A DNA stretch of 64,000 bases, taken from the NCBI GenBank assembly GCA_963932465.1, contig OZ010791.1:323326283-323390282 (forward strand), read 5' to 3'. Below are positions 54,215-64,000 of this stretch, piece after piece. Position 1 is the first letter of the stretch; each line of letters starts with the position of its first letter. The notes under the pieces were generated by a model that searched no databases, was not told where the DNA came from, and worked only from the letters and a program-made list of their open reading frames with translations. This stretch comes from Maratus speciosus. Taxonomy: Eukaryota; Arthropoda; Arachnida; Araneae; Salticidae. The translations under genes were made by a program, and so were the position numbers.

Positions 54215-56320
54215 ACTGTAACTCCCGTAATTATGAACCGATTTCGATGTAATTCGGTGTGTACATAGTACATACCAATGTCTCGACCGAGTTCGTTGGC
54301 CAGCTTCATCCGCCGTTTTGTTTCAAAATGGCGGCCATTTAAAATTTTTAAAAAAATTTAAAACTTGAAATGTGGTACCAAAAAATTAAAAATGGAAAAA
54401 CATTTTTTTCTTATATATTTGACCTTTATACAAAGATTCCGGAGCAGTTTTTGTTTCGTCTATATCTTAAAAAATGGCTGAGTTATAGCATTTTGAATTT
54501 CTAGCGTGGCTGACATTTTGAAACGTCCTGAATTTTGTCACGCGATAAAAGGCGTATTTATGAACCGATTTGGATGTAATTCGGTGTGTATATAGTACAT
54601 ACCAATCTCTCGACCGAGTTCGTTGGCCAGCTTCATCCGCCATTTTGTTTCAAAATGGCGGCCATTTAAAATTTTTTTAAAAATTTTAAATTTGAAATGT
54701 GGTACCAAAAAATTGAAAATGGAAAAATATTCTTTTCTTATGTATTTGACCTTTATACAAAGATTTCGGAGCAGTTTTTGTTTCGTCTATATCTTAAAAA
54801 ATGGCTGAGTTGTAGCATTTTGAATTTCTAGCGTGGCTGACATTTTGAAACGTCCTGAATTTTGTCACGCGATAAAAGGCGTATTTATGAACCGATTTGG
54901 ATGTAACTTCGTTTATACATAGTACATACCAATGTCTCGACCGGGTTCGTTGGCCAGCTTCACCAGCCATCTTGTTTAAAAATGGCGGCCATTTAAATTT
55001 TTAAGAAAAATTTAAATTTGAAATGTGGTACCAAAAATTGAAAATTGAAAAAATATTTTCTTCTTATGTATTTGACCTTGATAAAAAGATTCGGGAGCAG
55101 TTTTTGTTTCGTCTATATCTTAAGAAATGGCTGAGTTATAGCATTTTGAATTTCTAGCGTGGCTGACATTTTGAAACGTCCTGATTTTTCTCACGTAATA
55201 ACAGGCGTATTTATGAACCGACTTGGATGTACCTTGGTGTGTACATAGTACATACAAATATCTCGACCGAGTTCGTTGGCCAGCTTCATCCGCCATCTTG
55301 TTTCTAAATGGCGGCCATTTAAAGAAATTAAAAAATAAAAAAATTTAAATGAGATACCAAAAAATTGGAAAATGAAAAAAAATTTTTTTGTATGTATTTG
55401 ACCTTAATACAAAGATTCCGGAACAGTTTTTCTTTCGTCTATATCTAAAAAAAAATGGCTGAGTAATAGCATTTTGAATTTCTCTTGTGGCTGACATTTT
55501 AAAACGACCTGATTTTTGTCACTCGATAACAGGCGTATTTATGAACCTATTTGGATGTAACTTGGTCTGTACATAGTACATACCAATGTCTCGACCGAGT
55601 TCGTTGGCCAGCTTCATTCGCCATCTTGTTTCAAAAGGGTTGCCATTTAAAAAAAATTAAATTTAAAATTCAAAAATGAGGTATCAAAAAATTGGAAAAT
55701 GAAAAAGATTTTTTTTATGTGTTTGGCCTTGATACAAAGATTCCGGAGCAGTTTTTGTTTCTGAAAATTTGTTCTTTTGTTGATATCTTAAAAAATGGTT
55801 GATTTATAGCACTTTGAATTTCTAGCATGGCTAACATTTTGAAACGATCTTGTATTTGTCACGCGATAACACACGTATTCGGCTATTTCGATGTAAGAAG
55901 GCATGTGGATAGTATACATCAACACCTCGACCAAGTTCGCTGGCCAGATTCATCAGCCATCTTGTTTCAAAATGGCGGCCATTAAATTAAAATATATATA
56001 TATATTTAAAGTGAGGTGCAAAAAATTTAGAAATTGAAAAAGGTTTCTTTCTTAAGTATTTGATCTTGATATAAGGATTCAGGAGCATTTTTTGTTTGTC
56101 TTTACCTTAAAAAATGGCTCAGATATAGCAGTTTCAATTTCTATTGTGGGTGACATTTTGAAAAATCTGATTTTTTGCATGTGACAGCACTCCTATATAT
56201 TAACCGATTCCGATGTGAGTGAGCATGTGCACAGCAATTACTAAGGTCTCGACCAAGTTCACTGCTTAGCCTCATCCACCATGTTGTCTTAAAATGACAG
56301 GCACTTTAAGAAATTGCCGA
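54215..56320. repeat. 327 bp tandem array, seven copies, within HINE copy B
   Basis: The marker TCTCGACCGAGTTCGTTGGCC recurs with spacings of 327, 327, 326, 328, 336 and 322 bases (54281, 54608, 54935, 55261, 55589, about 55925, 56247). The first four units are alike; later ones decay progressively. Units 1-4 hold the palindrome AAATGGCGGCCATTT (for example 54326-54340 and 54653-54667). The 61-residue frame at 54623 is array sequence. Confidence 0.95.
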
Positions 56321-56579
56321 ATTTGGCAGCCAAATATAAGTTACTTTAAAGAAAAGCAGCTTGGATAAAGCTGACTAATTTCGCGAAATTCTCATTCATT
56401 ATATTGATAAAAATTAGTAATTGAATCTCCTATATTCGGTTTCCACTAAATTGAGCTTCGTGTGTTTGCATGATATAAGTTGGCTTTTTTTAAATAAGGA
56501 TTATGAAAGCTACCTCTTCCTCCCGGCACTGGCCGGAAGGACTTTTTTCATTTGAGGTAGCTTCTGCATATGAATTTTT

Positions 56580-57935
56580 GAATTGTACTTTAAGAGAAAA
56601 TTTCATGGATCCCTTATAAGTTGAAGGCAGCGGAAGCTCGCAGTTGCTGCATTTTGGGACTCGAACTCGAATTCGTCACCTTTTGACAAGACTCTAGTGA
56701 AGTTTAGAAAACTATAATGAGTTTGGGTTTTTTGCCTTGTAATTTTTTAGCCCTGGTTTCTTTGGGGGCGATTTTAGATGAATATGAATTTTTAGAACTT
56801 TTTTTTCTGCGCTTTTTAGTGACAATTTCGAAATCATCACAAGCAGTGTCCTTAATGTAAATCCGTTTTCACAAATTATTTTCCGTTTTCACAGGTCTAT
56901 AAGTTGTCTATTTTAGAGCGCCTTTTAAGTTATCATCTTTTTTCTACAAAGAAAGTTGTAGATTTGGATTTCTTCAGTATTAGTAATTTCATGGGTAGAA
57001 TTATCTATCAAAATTTCCTTGAGACCTCAAATTTCAGTATGATATCTAGCGATAGTTTCAAAAGAAGTTAATTGTACAGATTCTTCTCTTTCCCAAAATA
57101 AGTAAGCGAAGACATACGACTCATACCCTCTTTGATGGCGACTTCGCACGAGACAAATTTGCAAATCGTTTTCGGTTGAACTACATCTATCACAGGTGTG
57201 GGAAACAAACTTATTTGCTGGCAGCAGCCAAGTCTGAGAAAGCAAAAATGAACCAATGAACTAATGCAGCATTGTTAAGGTGCCTACTAGAGTCGCATTG
57301 CTCTAGTTTACCTCTGATCGACAGTGATCAATCGAATGCTCTTTATGCATAGAGATGTTTAAGCATGAGCTGGAATTTGTAAACGAATTCCTGAGCATTG
57401 GGATGGTCGGAAGCCAGCTGGGGTAAGTGGGGAAAGAGGAAAAGGCCCCAGAACCATACATTTTTTCAATATATAAATTAAGTAAATCAATAATAATTTT
57501 GAAAAAATATAATAGAATTCAGAAAAAAATAGAAGTTTACAGAAAAATAACAATTTTTGAGCAAGAGGCGGCAATAATTTGACGGCTAACTTCAGCTGCC
57601 AATGAGGATGCAAAGCGCAACGAATCAAACTGCCGGAAAAGATCGAGCAAAGAAAAAGGATTGAGATGCCAGTGGAAATGGATGTCTCAGAGAGCTGTAA
57701 CAATGAAAGTCTCTTTCGGATTTGGCAAAAAAGTGAAAATCAATAATACTTAAATATATAATATTTCTATAAAAAAAGAGTGGCGTTGTTAAAGTTTTTA
57801 CAGAGGCGAAACTACGTTTTGTTTGCTTATTTATTATTTATTTTTGCAACAAAAAGCTGAGTTGACTTTTACATTTGTATTTCAACATTGTGATCAACAT
57901 TAAATTTCAAATCTCAATTTTAACTTATCAAAATT
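56580..57935. other. Unassigned DNA
   Basis: Short minus-strand frames at 57027-57256 and 57359-57703 overlap in several phases. The 57.0-57.7 kb part is somewhat GC-richer and may be an unrecognised element. No function is supported. Confidence 0.35.
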
Positions 57936-57936
57936 T

Positions 57937-57972
57937 TTACAATGTTTTGCTGTCCTTGGAGTTTTTGCACCC
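57937..57972 (-). mobile_element. Tc1-type terminal repeat
   Basis: The minus strand reads TACAGTGGGTGCAAAAACTC, then GGACAGCAAAACATT. This parallels TACAGTGTGTGTGTAAAAAC and GGACAGCAAAAAATT at 50551-50590. It is a candidate right end for the Tc1 element whose transposase lies at 50.8-51.6 kb. Confidence 0.55.
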
Positions 57973-57984
57973 ACTGTATAGGCA

Positions 57985-59585
57985 TTTGTATTAGCGAAAA
58001 TTAAGATAAACGTTATGTGCTTAAAAAGAGTACAATGCAAAAATAATCAACAGACAACTAAATGTATAAAGTCCGGTTTTGAAAAGTACATATTAAATAT
58101 TCCATATAAATGGACAAATATAAAAAAGGCACCATTAGCTCAACAAGAATAGGAAATTGTAATCCCTGTAATTTTAAACTATGTGAAAAATGTGTTTTCT
58201 CGCTTTTCTAATGCATATTATTTAAATAAATTATTCTTCTTTTCAGGTAAAAGTAAGTGAATCATGCTGTTTTCTTCTCTTATTTGCTCCAGTTGATTAA
58301 TTGTTTGAGACATCAAAAATATGAATTAGGTAAGTATGAAACATTTATAAAGATTCACTACAAAATATTTTTTCACGGATTAAGATGCATTATAAACAAA
58401 TCTAGATAAAGTGATTGTTCTGCATACTATTATAAAAGAAGTGTTTAAAAATTTATTGAAAAATGCAAATATCGTAGGTAAAAAACTTAAATCTTCTGCT
58501 TTTATGTATGTTTTCATATATTCTTAGTGGAAAAATATATATAATCGATCTTAACTTAAGTTTAAAATTAATTTTTCAACGGAAGAATATTTATATGACG
58601 GTTTAAATTGTTGGTTGGTTTCTTAAGCATTTAATCCCTGTTCTAATACAAAAAAAAAAATCTCTTATGATAATTTATCTGAAATATTTGTATGTTGTTT
58701 CGCATATTTAATTGTCATTCTTAAAGAAAATCGCTGTTGTTCTACCAAAATATTAAATATTATGTACGTCGTATTGTACATTTCTTTTTATATAGTGTTG
58801 CATGTAGAGTGTAAATAATTTTTGTGTTTAGTTGAAACTTATGTTGAATTATAAAGAAAATACTCTTGCGTTGCATGATTTCTGTATTCAATATGACTAT
58901 TAAAGTGTTTTAAAATATATCCACGAAATTTAAGAAAATAGTTAGTTTGAAATCGCCAAAAAGCATTTTCGCGATCTACAAAATAGTAAATACAGCATCG
59001 CATATGAATTCGTCAATGGCGATTCAGAAATTCAGTCCGATAGGAAGATCTTTGTAACATTTTAAATTTTATTTTACTAAATACAATAACGGAACAGTAT
59101 TTTCAACGTATAGGTCAAAACGATCAACATCCATACACATGAAGAGAATTTTTGATTTCTAAGTATATGTTTATTTAAGTGCATCAGTTACATGTCACAT
59201 CGATATTTTTTTTATGAAATAAAATGATGAAACTCGTCGAAAATAATTTTTTAATGTTTTAATGTTACCACGCTTAATATTAAATATTTTTTTAATTCTT
59301 TCCCTTTTATTTCTCTCCCTTCCGTACACGTTTTATAAAATAAGATTTTGAGCATTTGCCATTTCCAATATTATACATATATACACACGTACATATAGAG
59401 AGAGATAGTCTAAATGACTTTCATATCTTTACCATGAATTAAACCTACAAGTTCCTCTGACGATTCTGTAACTTATTCATAGTTTCTTATTACACAATTT
59501 TGGCTTTCAGTGTTCAGATTTTTTTCATCCTTAGAATTTTACCAGCTTGTTTATGCATTTGTGATTTCATTTTAATTATATGTAT
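57985..59585. other. AT-rich DNA with a candidate ratchet splice site
   Basis: The only notable signal is at 58207-58256: CTAAT, a pyrimidine-rich run, then CAG|GTAAAA. No exon, repeat or coding frame was recognised. Confidence 0.35.
58207..58256 (+). promoter_or_regulatory. Candidate recursive splice site
   Basis: TTCTTCTTTTCAG (ending 58246) directly abuts GTAAAAGTAAG (58247 on). A 3' splice site fused to a 5' splice site is the form of the zero-length exons used to remove very long introns stepwise in insects. A CTAAT branch-like motif lies about 38 bases upstream. One such match could be chance in 64 kb. Confidence 0.25.
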
Positions 59586-59589
59586 GTAT

Positions 59590-60658
59590 CTACCCTATAT
59601 ATATAAAATCCTAATGAAACGAATTTATGAGACGAATATATGAAACGCCTGAAATGTATCGATTCTTTGAATCGACCGATTAAACAACTGATTTTGTTTC
59701 ACGGCGATTTCTCCTAAAATATGGAATACTTTGCGATAAAATTAACACCAAAGATCCGTGTTGATCCACAGATCTCAAAACTGGTATTAGAATTTTTAAA
59801 TTCGAATTAGTTTTTGAAATATTATTTTTTCTAATTTTAAATACATTTTTTTCTAATGATGGCAACTCAAATTTTAATCATAACAGAAATTTTTTTTTCA
59901 TAATTCAGAAAAGGTTACTATTTTAAATTAATTTGGCGACAGTTGGGCCTCCTTTAAATCTATGCTAAGAACAATGCTTTTTTTGTATTTCGTTATCATT
60001 TTATTAAATACAAAACTTTCATTTAAAAATGAAACATTTAAATTGATGGCTTTCACTTCTTTAAAAAAAAAAAAAAAAAACGAAAAGAAAAATATTAGAC
60101 ACAGATGTCATATACGCACGGGGGTACCTATTTGGCGCACAAATGGCATTATTTTGATAGACATGGTAACCCGGCTATTGTTGTTTATTTAATAATAAAT
60201 GTATATTTACTTTTATTTCTTTTTTATATTTATATAAATTATTTTGTTCTATAGTAATTAATTTTTTTTTTTTTGCTATTTCCTTTTGAAAATAATAGAA
60301 AATAATTAAAAAATACGGATGTAGCATTTATTCCGTCACCCAATTTCGCAAATTATATAAATCGCCAAACCACTCGCCAAATTGTACAGATTGACAAAAT
60401 TTTTATTTTAAATAACGAAAGAACAACTAAATTAGTATAACATTAATAAATATAAAAATAAAACGTCAAAATAAAAATCACTTGATGACGTAAACACGTA
60501 TAACTTGCTAAAAGTCAAGTGAATGTGACATTTACGATCAAGCATTATTGACATTTAATTTATAGTTCGCGATAGATTTTTTGTCGACGGGACAACTAAG
60601 TAGTACCAAAAATACATATGTAACTGGTATTCGAAAACGAGGCTTTCGCCAAATTTTC

Positions 60659-60692
<34 letters not shown>

Positions 60693-61639
60693 GACAAACA
60701 TGCGGTGGGTATATGACATCTGGCGAAATATTAAATTATGTAACAAACCATGACATTTAATTTCAACTTCCAATCAATGTTTTAATTTACCACTCGAACA
60801 ATAAAAAAAATGCTAACTGGCGAGTTGAAAAAAAGATATTGGCGAGATTTGCACCCGGCTTTTTTTCTTTCGGCACAGATGTCATATACGGCCCCATATT
60901 GGCGCGATTTTTTTCTGACGCCAATGTCATATACGCAACGGGTACTTAACTGGCGCCAAAGTATCGTTATTTTGCTTGATATGGTAAGCCAGATGTTGTT
61001 GTTTATGCTGTTGATGCGTTCCCCAAATTGGCGTTGGAAACAAATCGCGCCAATATTTTTTGCCAAGTTGTTATATGACATTTGTTCCAAACTTTCATAT
61101 GAAAGGCGAAGGGATCAGATCGTATTTGTTTATGGCATTTGATGACTTGAACTATTATAATATAGATGAAATGATGGGATAGAATAATATTTGGCGACTT
61201 ATTATCTGTGCCTGGGTAACATTAAAGTATCAAAATGGCAACTAGAGTATAAAAAGCAAAGTGTTCCGCCCGGAACTGTTGATGATAGTCACATGATTTA
61301 GACTATTGTTATAGAGATTGTTTTAAAATATCGGTTGACAAAGACTCTGAATGCTTAATTCATTTTATTTTAGCTTCTTTTCAAAAGTTTAACTGATTCT
61401 CTTTAATCAAAAACGAAAACAACCATTGGATGTCTTAACAGCAACTGATTCTCCGTTAAATTTTTGCAATCAAAGGGAATTGAATGGAAACCCGTTTACA
61501 GGGAGATCTGCACAGCTTTTTCAGTATAATTTAATTTACTCTAATATTTAAAAAACCCATTAGATATTTAGATTTTCAGATTCTGCGGTGTCTGAACGGG
61601 GGTTGGCGAGCGTAGCTTGCAGGGGGCAGAGCCCCCTAG
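59590..61639 (+). mobile_element. Non-autonomous Helitron-like element, about 2.05 kb
   Basis: The right end is GGGGGCAGAGCCCCCTAG (61622-61639) followed by T: a 6-bp GC hairpin running straight into CTAG, the classic Helitron terminus, preceded by GGCGAGCGTAGCTTGC. The left side starts with CCCTATATATATAAAATCC, usual for arthropod Helitrons of this kind. Inside, motifs such as TGTCATATACG and TGGCGC recur several times and in both orientations, and a TGGTAA-CC-G-T-TTGTTGTTTAT block is repeated near 60163 and 60983. No Rep or helicase coding exists. The two open frames near 60.8-61.1 kb lie on opposite strands of repeat sequence and are not genes. Confidence 0.6.
60661..60688. repeat. Poly(A) tract, about 28 bases
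   Basis: A run inside the Helitron-like element. Confidence 0.9.

Positions 61640-61641
<2 letters not shown>

Positions 61642-61698
<57 letters not shown>
61642..61698. repeat. (TA)n microsatellite
   Basis: Begins directly after the Helitron 3' terminus and passes into TTTA repeats. Confidence 0.95.
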
Positions 61699-61702
<4 letters not shown>

Positions 61703-61719
61703 TATTTATTTATTTAAGT

Positions 61720-63780
61720 GTACTACAGATGGCAGCAACATATTTTCTCCAATAGAAATACAGTTTTGTTTTTGATATTTATACCTGCTTATACTCTACA
61801 TTATTACTCTTTGGTCCTACTCATATTTATTCAAAATTTTTTGGCAACATGTACACATCATTTCATATACTTTTTATTTTTGCTTTATCATTTAACCAGA
61901 TCTAATCTTCAATTGGTTATATGCTTTTCCCTTTTTTAATCCATTTCAATCCATAGCTTTTTTTAACTTAAGTTATTTCTGGCTTTATTGTGTGCGGTAG
62001 ACCTTTTTTGCATTCTTTAGCTTATTATGGCTAATACAAAGATGTAACGGTACATGTTATTTGTGGTAATCAAGGTAATTAGGGCCTGATGATTCTGCCT
62101 TGGTTCCACAAATATTTCCATTTTTTAATTACCTAATGTATTTTCAATTCCATGTTGCTCTTGTTATAAAGATCTATTTAAAAGAATTTCATATGTTTTA
62201 ATACATTATTTTTAATCTGAATAAATTCCTTTACTTTTTTATACATTCAAATTAGTTGCTGATAATTTTTATTGGTTTATAACGGTTATAAATACATATA
62301 TACATGTATAATAATAAATGGCGTATTGGGAGACAATACTTATTTTGTTTTTGATTTGTTAATTAGTTAGCAGAATTTCGTAAAGGCATTATAACTGTTA
62401 TCGGCATGAATCGCATATTTCGGAGTGAAGCATACATATACCATTTATGCTGAAATTAAAATTTCGTGCTTGCCCTATATTTATTTATTTATTTAAAGAA
62501 AATAAAAGAGGAAACACATACATATGTACACTTGTTTTTTGCAAGAATGAGGAAAAATAAAAATTTTAATTATTCTAAGATTTTCATTAGTAATGTTTAA
62601 GAGAAAATGAGTTTCATAATTAGTTTTGACTATTTTAAAAGCTTGCAAATTAACTGTTTCCAAGTGTGTCAAGCTAATTTTTTAAATCGTAAATGTCACT
62701 TTTCGGTTGTTTTAATTGTCACTGTGGTAAGAAATGCTGTTTACTTTAAAGTTAATTTGGTTCTACAATTCTTTAAAATTTTTATTCACAAAAATACAGA
62801 TATCTATCTTTTGCAAATTGTAGTGCGTTTTAATTAATATTTCCCCATGTTATAAAAGTCAGTCATAGTTGTTATATGTAATTTCGTTTACTGTTTGAGA
62901 TTTTTAAAATAAATAAAGTATGTTTGATCCTATATTACAGAAAAAATAAATAATATTGTACGTGTGCATATATCTATTATGACAAAAATGAACAAAAGTT
63001 ATTTCTCACGGAAATAACTAATATTTTCAATTCAGAATGAATCTGCTTCAATTTTTTAAGCTGAAAAATTGCTTAATGTATATTCGTCTAAATGAATAAA
63101 AAAAACTCACAAAAATGAAAATTCTTTATATGCCTTATTTATCTTTTTGCAGTTTTTCTTTTCTGAGAAAAATGTAAAAACAATAACATTTGTCACTGTT
63201 TGCTTGTGCTAATTAAAAAAGGTAATATTCATATTTCTTACAAAGTCTCAAACAATTATGCGAAGATGTCAACCTCTTAAAATATTTTGTGTAACAGTTA
63301 ATGACTATTTTTCGCACAGCTTGTTAAAAATTACACTTAATGTAAATTTCTATTGACTTAAAAAGGGCATTTAGCTTTCCGGTGTTTACGTAGAAGATAT
63401 AAATGCATTGAGTTTTAAAACTCCTCAAGCGTCTTTAAATTTAAAGATTTAAGTTTCCTTGCTTTTCAAAATTTCTTATTTATATATTCTTATTTGAATA
63501 TTATATTGATCATTCTCGGAAAATATCAGTAAAGTATATTAGTAAACCATTATATATGATATGTACATTAATTGTAAATTCCTGTCAGATTGGATGACCA
63601 CATACTGCAATATCCTCATTTATTACGGTGCTTCATGTCTGCTTAATTAGTCATTGAACATGAACATCCATAATTAATTTGCATGTTGAAATTTCGTTAT
63701 TTTCTAAAAAGGAATATTGTTCGTTTCTAATTATTTATATCAATTTGTATACATACTTTTACAATTAGAACTGTTTACAA
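61720..63780. other. AT-rich DNA without recognisable feature
   Basis: Short plus-strand frames at 61718-61939 and 62607-62837 are Phe/Ile-rich, as expected from composition. No repeat pair or element end was found. Confidence 0.45.
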
Positions 63781-63782
63781 GG

Positions 63783-64000
63783 AAAAAAAAAATCCCTACT
63801 GGCTCGGCCTACAGATGCAGGTAGATTTATAAATTAAGTACTAATTTCAACAACAAAAACTAAATCATGATTAGAGATAAACTCAATTTAACAATTTTGC
63901 CTGGCCGCTTTTGACGAGTTTTTAATTTCATTTTTATATAAGAGCTGGTTTTATCAAAATCATGTTAAGGAGGTATTAAAAAAATACTTTCCCATACATA
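63783..64000 (-). mobile_element. HINE copy C, 3' end only (cut by window edge)
   Basis: An A run, then TCCCTACTGGCTCGGCCTAC, GCAGGTAGATTTAT, ACAAAAACTAAATCATGATT, TTTAACAATTTTG-CTGGCCGC and TTTTGACGAGTTTTTA follow copy A (30811-31030) nearly base for base. Orientation is the same as copy A. The element continues beyond the window. Confidence 0.85.

Larger units (their letters stand above)
53917..56548 (+). mobile_element. Helentron-like non-autonomous element (HINE), copy B
   Basis: The 5' hairpin AGGTAGCTTTC / AAAGCTACCT (53917-53945) is followed by CTATTGC-GCCGTTC, then CGATCATGACCCCCAGACCC and AAACCACCCTC (54000-54030), a (TA)n microsatellite and a 327 bp x 7 array. The 3' side has GAAAGCTACCT (56505-56515), a hairpin around CCGGCACTGGCCGG (56524-56537) and a T tract. 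Both ends match copy A (30.81-32.62 kb, opposite orientation). A further GAGGTAGCTT at 56554 just beyond the T tract leaves the exact 3' end open. No coding is present; frames over the microsatellite are Tyr-Ile repeats. Confidence 0.65.

Noticed and set aside
54003..54268. Tyr-Ile repeat proteins
   Set aside because: Translation of the (TA)n microsatellite in HINE copy B.
57359..57703. 114-residue minus-strand frame as a possible second Tc1 transposase near the 57.97 kb end
   Set aside because: No helix-turn-helix, QDNAP-type or NPIEN-type motif could be found in any frame here.

Overview
This 64 kb window is AT-rich animal nuclear DNA with no protein-coding gene that I can recognise. The long homopolymer runs and TA-rich microsatellites, together with Tigger/pogo, Tc1, mariner, piggyBac, hAT, gypsy, Helitron and Penelope-type remnants, point to an arthropod. 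An arachnid is possible but is only a guess from the repeat mix. No operon, tRNA gene, rRNA or CRISPR array was seen. Almost every long open frame lies in a repeat or in low-complexity DNA. The window reads as a gene desert or the interior of a very long intron filled with decayed mobile elements.

Layout. 0.6-1.4 kb: deleted gypsy-type retroelement (minus strand). 2.7-3.5 kb: hAT-like element with a nested foldback. 4.2-10.9 kb: small repeats and a GC-richer patch at 7.84-8.07 kb. 11.4-17.7 kb: a dispersed repeat, a 0.7 kb direct duplication and several two-copy tandem repeats. 17.9-22.6 kb: two piggyBac derivatives with a deleted mariner between them. 22.8-28 kb: hAT-like, Tigger-like, piggyBac-like and foldback MITEs. 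30.3-33.4 kb: a duplication flanking the first copy of an apparently new Helentron-like (HINE) family. 35.6-41.9 kb: second copy of the dispersed repeat, a GC-rich islet, a long-TIR element and tandem arrays. 42.2-50.2 kb: rearranged Tigger, 212 bp tandem array, hAT with perfect target duplication, and a complete but dead Tigger element between duplicated flanks. 50.5-58.0 kb: Tc1 transposase remnant whose far terminal repeat may have been displaced by SINE-like, Penelope-like and HINE insertions. 59.6-61.6 kb: non-autonomous Helitron. 63.8 kb to the end: the end of a third HINE copy.

Two structures stand out. (1) A 104 bp inverted repeat at 53193-53458 carries a hammerhead-ribozyme-like core on each strand, the arrangement known from Penelope-like elements. 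(2) Three elements (30.81-32.62, 53.92-56.55 and 63.78 kb onward) share ends: a T-tract, a GC hairpin and an AGGTAG(A/C)TTTC subterminal repeat at one end, and a second hairpin plus a conserved flank next to a microsatellite at the other. Two of them carry completely different tandem arrays in the middle.

All transposases seen are broken by deletion, frameshift or stop codons, so nothing here looks able to move by itself. Alignments were made by eye: coordinates of terminal repeats are exact where stated, while array and duplication limits are good to roughly 10-30 bases.
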